Source of the DNA: Dryas octopetala
Lineage: Eukaryota; Streptophyta; Magnoliopsida; Rosales; Rosaceae
Length of the DNA: 64,000 nucleotides
Direction: 5' to 3'
Assembly: GCA_963921425.1 (NCBI GenBank)
Contig: OY992832.1
Location: forward strand, 19,070,835 to 19,134,834
Below, piece after piece: positions 11,285 through 22,300 of this stretch. The notes under the pieces were generated by a model. That model ran no database searches. It saw only the letters and a list, made by a program, of their open reading frames with translations, and was not told where the DNA came from. The translations under genes and the position numbers were made by a program. Each line of letters starts with the position of its first letter. Positions within the stretch are counted from its first letter, which is position 1.

Positions 11285-12690
11285 AGCCTCCACCTACCTG
11301 ACTCGGACAGATCAGACTTTCAGGCTGGTCTTGCCAACTTGCAAAATTGGTTGAGGACTTAAATCCATAATAGGGCAATGTAGAATCAGTCCTACAATAT
11401 ACAACCAAGTTGCCATCACTGAAACAATGACAAAGCATGGTTACATCCATACATACAGTTGTGCATATATTCTAAGGATTCACGTCCTATTACACTTCAT
11501 GCATGACTACAGAGAGTCAGATCGAGACCACATTATAATCCATACTTTTACAATGAGAAGTTTCATTTTTTAAGTCACATTCCCCAAAGTAGCGAAATGC
11601 CCCAATCTCAATACTCACCTAGAAACACTTTGAAAACAATTTTCCAAAAGAAAATTCAGCAACCAGAGTTCACATATTGACTTTGAGTAGTCTCTGATTG
11701 CCTTTTAACCAAATTCACCACAAGAGAAAAGAGTCGGATTCCACCAACAAGTTAAGGCACCAAGATCAGCGGAGAAACCAGCAACATGATTCCCTTAAGA
11801 ATTACAAACAAGACCACCAGCAGCAATTAATACATCCTGAAGGACCATCAGTATTAAATTTAAAAACACCATCCGGGGGAGCTTTCCAAATTCCAAGCCA
11901 AAAGAACCTGGAAGGAAAATAAACAATTTCAATGGCATGCTGCAATTAAATTCTCAAGAGTTAATCACAGAGGGGCACAAGATACAAATTCTGGTTTGCG
12001 CTCTTTTACATGGTGCATCAATTTTTTATTGGCTGAATCTGGTAAAAGAAAATAATTTCATTAGAAAATTATAAATTTGAAAAAGTTGAAGAGGTGTGTA
12101 ATGAGAAAGGGGTGTGTAGTGAGAGAAAATGAGGGTTGCATATAACCAGCACTCAAGATAGTTCATTTTAAATGACATAGACTTTACATATCATTATGGC
12201 ACTATTGTTTATTTGTTGCATTTAGGATTGTTCTAATAATTTTAGAAGTCTTGTACAAAAGTCTTTCACATAGCACGACAACGTAGAATCTCTGCCATAT
12301 AACTGTAAAGAAGCTGCAGGCACATTACTCCAGCAAGACTTTGGTTTTTGCATAGCAACTTCCTTTTTTTATTTATAATTCCTCCACTTGCAGTAGAATA
12401 ATAAAAGTTTATTATATACGGTGGCATTTGACGAAGCTATTACGAAGTTACACAAACAAAACAAAAGAATAATGAAATGAAACAAACAACCACATACGCT
12501 AGCAGATGCTTTCAAAGATCCCATTCCATTAATGGACAAGGCAAAAGTAAACAATCTAGCAAACCAAACAAACAATTTTCGTGGACGGTTGGCAGTCTAT
12601 CATCCCCCAGTCCCCACCCACCTCTCTACTCAGAAAATAAAAGGAGGCCACAAGGTACGTTACACAGTCCATGTCATTGATTGTCAGGTA
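11285..12690. other. intergenic DNA, no recognised gene
   Basis: AT-rich sequence between the MULE and the putative MIR530 promoter. Short open frames on both strands show no recognisable domain. Confidence 0.4.
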
Positions 12691-12698
12691 GAGGACGA

Positions 12699-12764
12699 CA
12701 CGTGGCAGCCTCTGATTACTGTGTGCATCCAAATCCCACGTGCTTGGGGGCATTGCATCACGTG
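12699..12764. promoter_or_regulatory. cluster of three CACGTG G-boxes
   Basis: CACGTG cores occur at 12699-12704, 12737-12742 and 12759-12764, within 66 bp and about 0.5 kb upstream of the MIR530 hairpin. Such elements bind bZIP and bHLH factors, including ABA- and light-response regulators. Clustering suggests a real promoter; assignment to MIR530a is inference. Confidence 0.5.
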
Positions 12765-13021
12765 GCCCTGACTTGGACCATCGTCAAATCCCTATCTATC
12801 CATAAAACTGGTTGTTTTATGGATATTGATACAAGACCAATGTTTCCCACAAGCTTAAGTTATCAAGGAATATACCAACTTAAGTTTCGATCTAAGACAC
12901 AATAATTTGTAACAATTTTAATATTGTACATATTAATAATTTAATAATATAACGCGCTGTATTTGGTATGTGTCACATTTTCCCTTTAATAATCGGATAG
13001 AATATGCGGGCCCTCATGCGC

Positions 13022-13024
<3 letters not shown>

Positions 13025-13077
<53 letters not shown>
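13025..13077 (+). repeat. (CT)n microsatellite
   Basis: About 26 uninterrupted CT dinucleotides, 20 bp upstream of a TATA-like box. CT/GA tracts near plant core promoters can bind BPC/GAGA factors. Confidence 0.95.
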
Positions 13078-13080
<3 letters not shown>

Positions 13081-13096
13081 AACAACCCATATCAGC

Positions 13097-13104
13097 TTAT
13101 AAAT
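13097..13104 (+). promoter_or_regulatory. TATA-like box, putative MIR530a promoter
   Basis: ttataaat lies ~140 bp upstream of the mature miRNA arm, which would put the primary transcript start near 13130. No transcript evidence is available. Confidence 0.4.
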
Positions 13105-13232
13105 GGATCTCCTCCTAGCACTTGGGGAAGTGAAGTTATATAGCTGCAGATAGCTAGATAGCTAGATGGGCAGCCTTTGAAAGCTTCCTCTGCATAAAAA
13201 TGGGAGGACTACCCGGATGCCAATATGTTGCT

Positions 13233-13457
13233 TTTATCTGCATTTGCACCTGCACTTGAAACTAGTTCTTCTTTCTTCCTCATGTGCTTGAAGCTAGGAA
13301 ATTAATTTCAAAACCAAAGCTATCAAAAGCTTCAAAAGCTTCAAAAGCTTAATTCAGAGCTTGAAAGCATGGCACAAAGCTTAAAAAGATGAGAAAATGG
13401 AAGGTAGAAAGGAAGAGAAGGAACAAAGTAAGAGGTGCAGGTGCCAGTGCAGGTGAA
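13233..13457 (+). ncRNA. MIR530a: MIR530 precursor hairpin, copy a
   Basis: The 5' arm at 13237-13257 begins TCTGCATTTGCACCTGCAC, matching the remembered plant miR530 through its first 19 nt; the final bases are TT rather than CT. The 3' arm near 13433-13455 (AGGTGCAGGTGCCAGTGCAG) pairs with it almost perfectly: one U-C mismatch and a few G-U pairs. Pairing continues four bases below the duplex and into the loop side (gttcttctttcttcc with ggaagagaaggaac). Long loops are usual for plant MIR genes. miR530 is known to act through ARGONAUTE cleavage and has reported Plus-3 domain and zinc-knuckle targets; none is in this window. Upstream lie a TATA box, a CT tract and three G-boxes that the second copy lacks. 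Confidence 0.82.
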
Positions 13458-13786
13458 TGCCATCTTGGTTCATTAATTAGATTCTTAGATCCAAAAGGGT
13501 TTTAGAGGAAAACCCTTTGAAGCCCAAGAATCATCCACACACAAGGGAGGGGCCTACTACCTACTTTTATTTCGGGCTTTTTAAGGTAAACAAATACCTC
13601 ACATCCCTCTCTCAACTATTATACTATACATTCTGATATGCTGTATAGATTAATTTATATATGTATAGCTTATATGTGTGCTAGAGGGCATTTCAGACAA
13701 TCATATATGTTTTTTTTTTGTTACATCCAATCATATATGTTTTAGGTCCCCAAGAAAAGAGGATATATTTAACATATACAGTCTTA

Positions 13787-14037
13787 TTCAGGTGCGAACG
13801 TCGAGCGCTCAGCAATATAAAATTTTTCTGCACCAAGCGCTTAGACTTAGTTCTTAACATAACGCCTTCACAAAGGCCATTATATACCCTAAGAGAGTAT
13901 TGGGTAAATTCGTCGGCCTATACCCTAAAAAACAGGCGGAGAAAACAACGCCGAGTGCTGCAAAAAGTGATCGTCAGTTATAAAATACTTTACCAAGCAC
14001 TAGGTAGTGTGCGAACGTTTGCACGTCTGCACCTGAA
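13787..14037. mobile_element. small inverted-repeat (MITE-like) element
   Basis: Ends read ttcaggtgcgaacg and, inverted, ttcaggtgcagacg. Its counterpart in unit B is 24694-24960, so it predates the duplication. No clear target duplication was found. A 112-codon open frame across it is fortuitous. Confidence 0.45.
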
Positions 14038-14377
14038 CAACTCTGTTAACCTATAATATATATATATATATTATATATATATAGCATTACCATATATGGC
14101 ATGAATTTTCTTTAAGGAGAAAATAACATTAATTGCTAGAGTGTTAATCTATTAAAGTTCAGGTCAAAATAATATCAAACATGCAGCTAGTGCCCGGGAA
14201 ATATAGCTCATGCTTTCTTTTCAATAATGCTTGTTGTAGTAAGCCTGCTGTGAATGTGATCATGTGCTTGTGTTATATGTATTGGGGTAGCTAGAATTAA
14301 AAAGGAATTAAAGGTTGAAAGAATTTCGGAAAACAGATCTAGATAAATGGTATTCTTAATTTATTGAAACATTATAT

Positions 14378-14754
14378 CAAGACCAATTTATTAAAGGGAG
14401 ACTTAGAGTTCAATCCATTTTATGAGTCTTTCTTAGACTAAAACTGGTAGTAATTTAGGGTTTTTAATTAAGTCCTTTTATTTTTCTTGTTTGATGGCTT
14501 TATATTAGATTTTAACTCCGGAATTTATTATGAAGGAAAAAGATTTTATTATAAATTAATAGGACTTTACTATGAATTAAAAAAAATTCTTATAAATTAA
14601 AGGACTTTATTATGAATTAAAAGAATTTCTTATAAATTTTAAAACACCTCCGGTCTCCATCTAAAAACTGTTTTTCTAAAGAACTCAAGCCTAATTATCT
14701 CTTTATTAAATTAAATGAGACTCACACAGCCATATATTCTTCGAGATTGAGAAT
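14378..14754. repeat. dispersed repeat, present only in unit A
   Basis: Closely related to ~60548-60920 in this window (shared stretches such as agactaaaactggtag and ctaaaaactgtttttcta). Unit B has a short uninterrupted AT stretch at the matching place (~32145-32170), so this is an insertion after duplication or a loss from B. No coding capacity; class not determined. Confidence 0.6.
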
Positions 14755-15063
14755 ATATATAATCATAAAGAATAAAGAAGAGAAAGCAAAGCAATAAGAG
14801 TACAAAACAATAGTTCTAATTATGAAGTTTTAGTTAATTGGTTTGCAATGTATTGTAAACATAGGCTGCTGTACGTTGTAATTGATTATCTTGGATGAAT
14901 GAGAATGAGCCTTTCCTTTCCTGGGTGCTCTCCTATTAAGTTTTAGGATGGTCCATTTGGGAGGGGTGATTTTAAATTATAGGGATTTAGGATGGTCCAT
15001 TTAGGTTCAATACTTCTCCATAAAAATTAACGGTTCACATTACAAGATTATATCATATGGTGG

Positions 15064-15251
15064 AGAAATTATTTTGTGTAATCGATACACCGCTACGTAG
15101 TGTAACTAATCCAACATGTCATAATATGGGTGAATAATATTAATATTATACCATACTAATATATATATATATATACCATCTAGTAATACCCTTACACATT
15201 GGATTAGTTATACCACGTGGCGGTGTCACATATACACCCAATAATTTTTCC
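15064..15251. mobile_element. 188-bp Mutator-type MITE with empty site in unit B
   Basis: The ends are imperfect inverted repeats. It is flanked by atatggtgg (15055-15063) and atgtggtgg (15252-15260), a 9-bp duplication with one mismatch. Unit B carries a single atgtggtgg at ~32492-32500, the empty site. Confidence 0.72.
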
Positions 15252-15354
15252 ATGTGGTGGGCCTAGAACGGTGGTTGGTTTTGTATTAATTTTCTAATTA
15301 GTTAGCTTTAAAGTATTTTTGTACATATATATAATTAAATTATTTGCCTGAGAG

Positions 15355-15772
15355 GAGCGCTCTAAAGCTAACTAATTAGCAAGTTAATACAAAACTAACT
15401 ACCCTTTTGGAGTTTTGGGATACTACATGACTAATCTCATAATCCGAACCGTTTATTAATTATGCCACACTTCAAAGATTAGCATTGCAAAAACTTAATC
15501 AAATCAGAAATCATTTAGTCATCTAACTATAATCAAATAAATATACGAACATTATTTTCGATAAAAACATATAAATGATTGTTATTATAATCAGATGACT
15601 AAATGACTAAATGACTAAATGACTTTCAATTTTAGAGATTTTTTACAAAGATGATATTTGAAGTAAGACATAAAAAATGAACTGTTTGAATTATAAGATT
15701 TCATTATATGGTGGACTCAAAAAGATAGTTAGCTTCATATTACATTACTAACTAGTTACCTTTAAAGCATTT
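15355..15772. mobile_element. MITE of the gctctaaagctaa family, copy 1
   Basis: Starts gagcgctctaaagctaac and ends with the inverted relative (agttacctttaaagca). The same family recurs at 15817-16215 and 55950-56332, and a degraded part precedes at ~14935-15325. Matching sequence is present in unit B, so this copy predates the duplication. No coding sequence. Confidence 0.6.
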
Positions 15773-15816
15773 TTATTTGAGTGTAAATATTTAAATTTGT
15801 CTTAGAGGAAAGTAAG

Positions 15817-16215
15817 AAGAGCGCTCTAAAAATAATTAGTTAGCAAGTTAATATGACGCTAAACCTCCTTTTAGGCCCACCATATGAGTAATTTCAGAAT
15901 CCGAACTATCCATTTTCTAGACTCCATTTCAAATATTATCATTGCAAAAAATTAACCAATTCATAAACCATTTAGTTATCTAAGTGTGATGAAATAAATA
16001 GACGAACATAATGTTTCGATAAAAGTAGATAAATAGTTGTTGTTATAATCAAATATCTGAAAGACTTCCGATTGAGGAGATTTTTTATAAAAATGATCTT
16101 TAAAGTATGGCATAAAAAATGAACATTTTGGATTATGAGATTACATCAATGTGGTGAGCCCAAAAAGATGGTTAACTTTGTATTAACTTGCTAATTAGTT
16201 ACCCTTAAAGCATTT
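15817..16215. mobile_element. MITE of the gctctaaagctaa family, copy 2
   Basis: Same family and orientation as 15355-15772, with gcgctctaaaaataatt at the left and ttagttacccttaaagca at the right. It lies in the block with no counterpart in unit B. Confidence 0.6.
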
Positions 16216-16458
16216 TTGATAAAAGTAAAAAGTGGATTTTAAATAATTCATGGATATAGTTATTTCAAATCCATTTCGAATCTCTATCTTCCCAAAAAAA
16301 CAAATCTCTAGCTATCTAGTGTTTTTTTGTAATTCTTTTTAATTAATTCATTAGCCTTATTTCCAGAATCCAAATTGCTTCTTTAAAATCATTCCATCCA
16401 AATAGACCTTAGGATTTTTTGTTGACTTATCATGGTTGATAAGTCAATATAAATTCTA

Positions 16459-17190
16459 GGCATAAATTCAATTTAGACACATAACTATATAAGCTATTTC
16501 AACGGGGTCCATGAACTTTCAAATATTTCAAAATATACACCCGATCTATTATCTAAATTGAAAAATAAATTTATGTCCATTGATTCGTTGAGAGATCAGT
16601 TAAATGACAGCTTGACTTTTGCTGACCGGGATTACTTGGCGATGTGTCGCTATCTCAACAAACATTTCCCGCCAAATGAGCGACACAGACCCACAATTTA
16701 ATAATAATAGAGAGAGAGAGAGAGAGTTTGTGGGATAGGTGGACCGTGTCGCTCATTTCCCGCCAAATGAACGACACCGGTCCACCTTACCCCTGTCACA
16801 GGTCCACAAACTCATCATCTCTTTCTCGTTCGTTGAACACAAGTGAGAGATTTATATTCGAATTTGGGGGAAAACGTGATGTTTTTGGGAGACTAAATGG
16901 TCAAGAAGCGTTCGACGAGTGGAAAAAAGGTGATGGGTGTGTGAGCTCGTGTCAAATGGACATGTGTTGCTCATTTGACGGGAAATGTATGCTGAGTTGG
17001 TGCCACGTCGCCAATTAATCCCTGTTAGCAAAAGCCAAGCTGACATTTAACTGATCTCTCAATAAATTGATGGACGGAATTTCATTTTTCAATTTACATA
17101 ATAAATCAGGTGTATATTTGAAATATTTGAAAGTTTGTGGACCCCGTTGAAATAGCATATATAATTATGTGTCTAAATTGAATTTATGCC
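16459..17190. mobile_element. non-autonomous MULE, 732 bp
   Basis: Terminal inverted repeats of about 200-235 bp begin ggcataaattcaatttag at both ends. They are bracketed by a perfect 9-bp duplication taaattcta (16450-16458 and 17191-17199). The centre has only short open frames (e.g. 16728-17018) with no domain, so it would depend on a transposase supplied elsewhere. Confidence 0.88.
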
Positions 17191-17216
17191 TAAATTCTAT
17201 CAATTAGTTAAAATAA

Positions 17217-17699
17217 GGGTTAATTACATATATATACCTCAACTATACATCACTTATCAGTTGGGTACCTCTGGTTTAAAAACTTTCATTAGGGTACATC
17301 AACTTATGTTTTTTGTCAATTAAATACCTCCGTTAGTCTGACCGTTAAATGCCTACGTGGCGCTGACGTGGCACATTGACTTGGCATTTACAAATAGACA
17401 GGTGGACAAAAATTAATTAAAAAACCTAATTAGAGTTTAAAAAATGATACCAAATATAAAAAATAAACACAAAATTAAAAAATAAAAAAAAAAATGGCTG
17501 AGAGCCCAGCAACGTCTTCGCACCCTCAACCCTCCTCTCTTCGCCTCCCTCCCCCTCTTTGGCCAGCAACTCGCAGCCCACACCCTCCTCCCTCCCCCTC
17601 CCCAAGTCCGCCACCCAACCCACTCACCTCCCTCCCAATCTCCGGCCACCAGGTACCTCCTCATTCGCGTCGGCAACCCCCCCTCCTAGCCTCACAGCC

Positions 17700-17739
<40 letters not shown>

Positions 17740-18490
17740 TTCTCTCTCTGTGGGGATCGACACTGCCAGACCCAAGGGGCCGGCGACATCACCAACCTCC
17801 AATCTGGAGCCCCGAGCCCCCAACAATCCCCCCCCCCCGGCGCCCCCTCTCCCAGCAACACCACTGGGTTCTCACTCCCTCGGCATGGCGAGTCCCTTGG
17901 CACCTTCGATTTGGTCATCTGAGCTACGACGGCGGCGATTCGAAGGGAAGGGCGGGGGAGGTGGGGGGTCGCCTGGGTTTGGGGGGGAGGGGCGGGGAAG
18001 GTGGAGGGGGTGCGACTGGGTTTGGGGGAGGTGGGTGCGACTGGGTTTGGGGGATGGGGGGTGCGACAGGCCAGGGGGTTGGGTTTGGGGGGGAGGGGCG
18101 AGGGAGGTGGAGGGGGTGGCCTGGGTTTGCGGTGGAAGGGCGGGGGAGGTGGGGGTTGGCTTGGGTTTGGGGGGGAGGGGCGGGGGAGGTGGGGGGTGGC
18201 TTGGGTTTGGGTTTGCACTTTTTTTTTTTTCAATTTTATATAATTTTAATGGTTATTATTATTATTTTTATTAATTTTGGTTTAGTGGCTATTTTTAAAT
18301 GCTAAATTAATATTTAATGGTGGGGTCCGCGTGTGCCACGTCTGCGCCACGTAGGCATTTAACGGTCAGACTAACGGAGGTATTCAATTGACAAAAAACA
18401 TAAGTTGATGTACCCTAATGAAAGTTTTTAAACCAGAGGTACCTAACTGATAAGTGATGTATAGTTGAGGTATATATATGTAATTAACCC
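17217..18490. mobile_element. non-autonomous MULE, 1,274 bp, GC-rich interior
   Basis: Inverted repeats of 159 bp (17217-17375 and 18332-18490) start gggttaattacatatata and differ at only about three positions. The flanks are a perfect 9-bp duplication ttaaaataa (17208-17216 and 18491-18499). The interior is very GC-rich, unlike its surroundings: a proline-coding pyrimidine-rich half with a CT microsatellite (~17700-17750), then a G-rich minisatellite. Overlapping open frames here look like low-complexity artefacts. Capture of a host gene piece (Pack-MULE) is possible, but no gene is recognised. Confidence 0.88.
17941..18212 (+). repeat. G-rich minisatellite inside the MULE
   Basis: Imperfect repeats of ggtttgggggggaggggcgg alternate with ggtggggggt and tgggtttggg over ~270 bp, with dozens of G runs of three or more on the plus strand. 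Strong potential for G-quadruplexes in DNA or plus-strand RNA. Confidence 0.8.
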
Positions 18491-18499
18491 TTAAAATAA

Positions 18500-19223
18500 T
18501 ATGTTATAAATTTTGTTGCTTATAAAATATTATGTTATAAATCTTGTGCCAAATTCCTCTTGAAACAAAAAGAAAAGAAAAATCCTCTTTCCTGTTCAAC
18601 TATATCAATCTCTGTAGTCTTGTAGAGCTTGTGTTTTGAACATTAATTAATTATAACTTTATATGTATGGGGTTAATTTGTTTGGTGCTGAAGGAAGTTC
18701 TTTCTCTTGTCCACAAAAATTAGCGCTTTTGTAGAGTTCTACTCTACATATTTGAGTACTCAACAAATAATGTTATGGGAGAAATGTATATCTAAATCTT
18801 CTAGGGCTTAATTGTAGAGAGATGCAAGGGAGATGATGATGATCGACAAGGTTTCTTTTGTAACAAGGTAGAGATTATTGTTTCAACCAAACTAGTCCTT
18901 GATGAAGTACATTCATTCTTTCAATAATAATATATCAATATGTGAATTAATTGCACAGGGTATCTAGAGGTTCAGATTGGTGCAAACAAGAGAAGTTGAA
19001 GAGATGAAACTTGTATATAACAACATATTGGGGTTGCTTGCTTGTGCATTTCTAGGGTTTCAAAGAAGTTTAAAATGCGCTTATTGCTCATATGTTGGGT
19101 CCTACATACTTAATTGCCTTACGAACTACACCCTGCTCTTCTTTTAATTCCAGAACAAGATCAACAACAAAGCTGAATACATAAAGACACCAACCTGCAA
19201 CTTTAAAGCAAGTGCAACGCAAG
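18500..19223. other. intergenic DNA downstream of 4CL-like a
   Basis: AT-rich sequence. The part up to ~19060 has no counterpart in unit B; from ~19070 it aligns with unit B at ~33165 but with several indels. It probably includes the 3' UTR of the minus-strand 4CL-like gene. Confidence 0.45.
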
Positions 19224-19302
19224 ACTACAGACTACAGACTAGCCTTCTTTATCAAAGCAAACATTACATTAGAATGAGGATCCAATGAACCATGATACAA
19301 TC

Positions 19303-22300
19303 TCATATTTTGGACCGTACTTTCTCAATGAGCTCTCTTCTGAGGATTTTTCCTGATGCTGACTTGGGGACACTGTTTGTGAATGTTACTTTTTTTAGTC
19401 TTTTGAAAGGTGCAACCTGCCACAAGAATGTGAATTTGAGTGCAACAAAGAGCAATTTTGACATGGATGGAAATTGATTCAGATCCCAGATGATCCAAGT
19501 TGTCTCCTTACCTGATTAGCTACAAAATTCTTGACATCTTCTTCTGTCAGTGAACTGTTTGGCGAGCGTACAACATATGCAACCGGGACCTCACCAGCTT
19601 CAGCATCAGGAAACCTATAGGGTGGAAATAACTCAATCATTAAAGTTATGCAATTAGTACAAATGAATTTTGTGTGTCAAAACTTACGGGATGACAACAG
19701 CATCTAATATTTCAGGGTGAGAAACTAGAAGCCCTTCAAGTTCAGCTGGTGCCACCTACAAAAGGACCAAGAAAGCAAACAAAATATGATTCAATAGAAT
19801 AGTGTGGATAGAGCATGCTTACCCATTCCAAGAAAAAAAAAAAAAAAGACAACCAGAAAGGTAAGTTTGAACTTCTAACCTTAATCTGACAGAATGAATA
19901 TCCATCATTGACTAAATTTTCTAGTTGTGGTGACTAGATTTTCTAATTGAAACATTTGTCTGACACTCAAATTAAGTTTCTTTCCTAATAAATTTAACAG
20001 AAAGAAGTGTGCGTGTGTGTTGCTAATCTGCATTAATTTTCTTGGAGATACAAATATACAAATATCAGAGCTAATGTAAAGGCATGCCTGTACCTCTGTT
20101 CTATCTATGAAGTAATTAACCAACTGTTAAAATGAAAGGAAGTTGTTTTTATGTATATGATGTGTAGTTAGAAAAAAAACACATTAGAAAATTTATTTCA
20201 AACTGAGAAGGAAATCGTGTAATTAGCCAAATGACAGGAGGTATTGCCGTTATATAGATAATAAAATCCAAACTGTATTCAAAAGAACAAAGAGCTCCAT
20301 TTCTTTTCTCTTTTTTTTCCCCCCCCCACAGAAACTTATACCCAATATAAGAGCCAAAATTGCCTTTGATCCATTAATTGTTCAAGCTTTACCACGATAA
20401 CTTACCTGAAAACCTTTATACTTAATGAGCTCTTTGATTCTGTCAACTACATAAAGTTGTCCGTCTTCATCAAAGTATCCAAGATCTCCCGTATGTACCC
20501 AACCATTTTTATCTAAAGTCATTTTGGTGGCCTGTGGGTTGTTGAAATAACCTGAAAATGAGTTATGTAATCATGGTGTTATCATATGAATGAATAAAGC
20601 AAAAACCTATAGAGCATTAAACACAACTTTAAGAGAAAACCCTACTAATTTCTCTACCAAATTCAAACCAAATAGACTTACAGTAGCCAAATCTAAAAGC
20701 AAAGGTTTCCAAACTGGCTACATTTAGAAATTTTATTGACCAAAGACATCCCTAACTTAAGGCCTTGGAGTTAGCCCAAGTGGTGAGGGTGGGAGGGGTA
20801 AAGATTAGGATTAGGCTACATCCAGGGTTCGATTCCCTCTAATGTAACAAAGAAAAAGACATCCTTAACTTGACAGTTCTCAGTGGAAACAGAGGGGACG
20901 TACTTCTGTTTGTTAAAATAGTACCTCATTTATTGATGTATCTTCAGTGACTGTTAAAAATGTTTACAATCCATGATAAAAAAAAAATAAACGGTTCCAT
21001 GCTTTTGTTATTCTTGTAATTGCATAGTATTTAGTTACAAGCATACCGGCATACCCAACTTTAAATTTTCACTGTGGAAACATTCCATATCATATCTTCA
21101 GGGACAAAAGAGTGAATATTTTGAGGTAACGGTGCACGATACATATGGAGAAGAGTCTCCAATGCTCAAGTAAGCTAGTATATGGGCAAATGCAATGCCC
21201 AACTTGGGAGCATCACTGCAAGAGCTCTGCATATTATATATGCCACATGAGAAATAACAATGTTCCTGCATTTTCCCAACTTCAACCATACCCTTTCAAG
21301 TTGGTTCCAGCTCTCAAAAATACTTTAACAAACTCTTAGTTTGACAAAGTACCTCCACTGCCAATATCTGGCATCAGATTGGATAATTATCACCTAAACT
21401 CACCTACCTTGAGTTTCCTACTGCACACTGGCTGGTGTTGATTACACCTGTCCAAAGTGGAAAACTTTGTCCTTTGACACTAAAAAGTTCCAACCCTTAG
21501 ACTCGTCATTAAATCCTGATTGAAGATCATATTTTCTACTGCATTATTTTTCATTAAGGGGGGACCAAGGTACCTCAAGTTTTGTCAAGGTGTTACTGCT
21601 TCAAATGTGAGCTAGCTGCCGGAGTAAAATTTACATAGGATGAATAATATGTCCATGTGTGCAGGACCACTCTTTTGAATGTCAACAACAAAGCAAATGA
21701 AAAACACACTTACCTTTCATCATATTAGGCCCCCTAACCCAAATCTCCCCCAACTGATTAGGAGGGAGAGGCTTCAGTGTATCTACACTGATGATCTGAG
21801 ATTCAACTCCTGAAATAAGCGTACCAGTTGAACCAGTATGTCGAGTCCCTACTAGGGTATTCTCCACTGAAACCACTCCACAGGTTTCTGTCAAACCATA
21901 GCCCTGTAAAACAAGGAAACTTCTAAATCAGTGAGGAAGTTTTAAACTCCCAGCTACTGCACTGACAAAACCTTTAACATGAGGAAGGCAGTGAACTGCC
22001 AAGACCTTTGCAAGCCCCTAGTGTTGCAACATTAGACTATAGCCTCTCTCTACCACTACCCAATTTTCACAGTTCACATAAATTGCATTCTACCAAAAGT
22101 TGCAATCCACTGTCAACATTATATTCAACACTCAAACTTTGATAACTTCTCACACAAATTGGAACAGAAAGAACCTCAAAATCAGTATCTATCTGAAACA
22201 TTCCAATTAAGCACAGTTATAAAATTGGGATTGCCATGATTAAGTACCTGAGCAACCACACCATTAGGAACAATTTTTGCGCACTCCTCCATCAACTCTT

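Noticed and set aside
13490-13515. Second miRNA-like hairpin (aagggttttagaggaaaaccc)
   Set aside because: The stem is too short for a plant miRNA precursor and is weakened in unit B.
13718-14056. 112-codon open frame
   Set aside because: It spans a small inverted-repeat element and is not preserved in unit B.
17494-18305. Proline- or glycine-rich protein genes in the MULE interior
   Set aside because: Several overlapping frames on both strands come from low-complexity CT- and G-rich repeats; no domain or splice structure.
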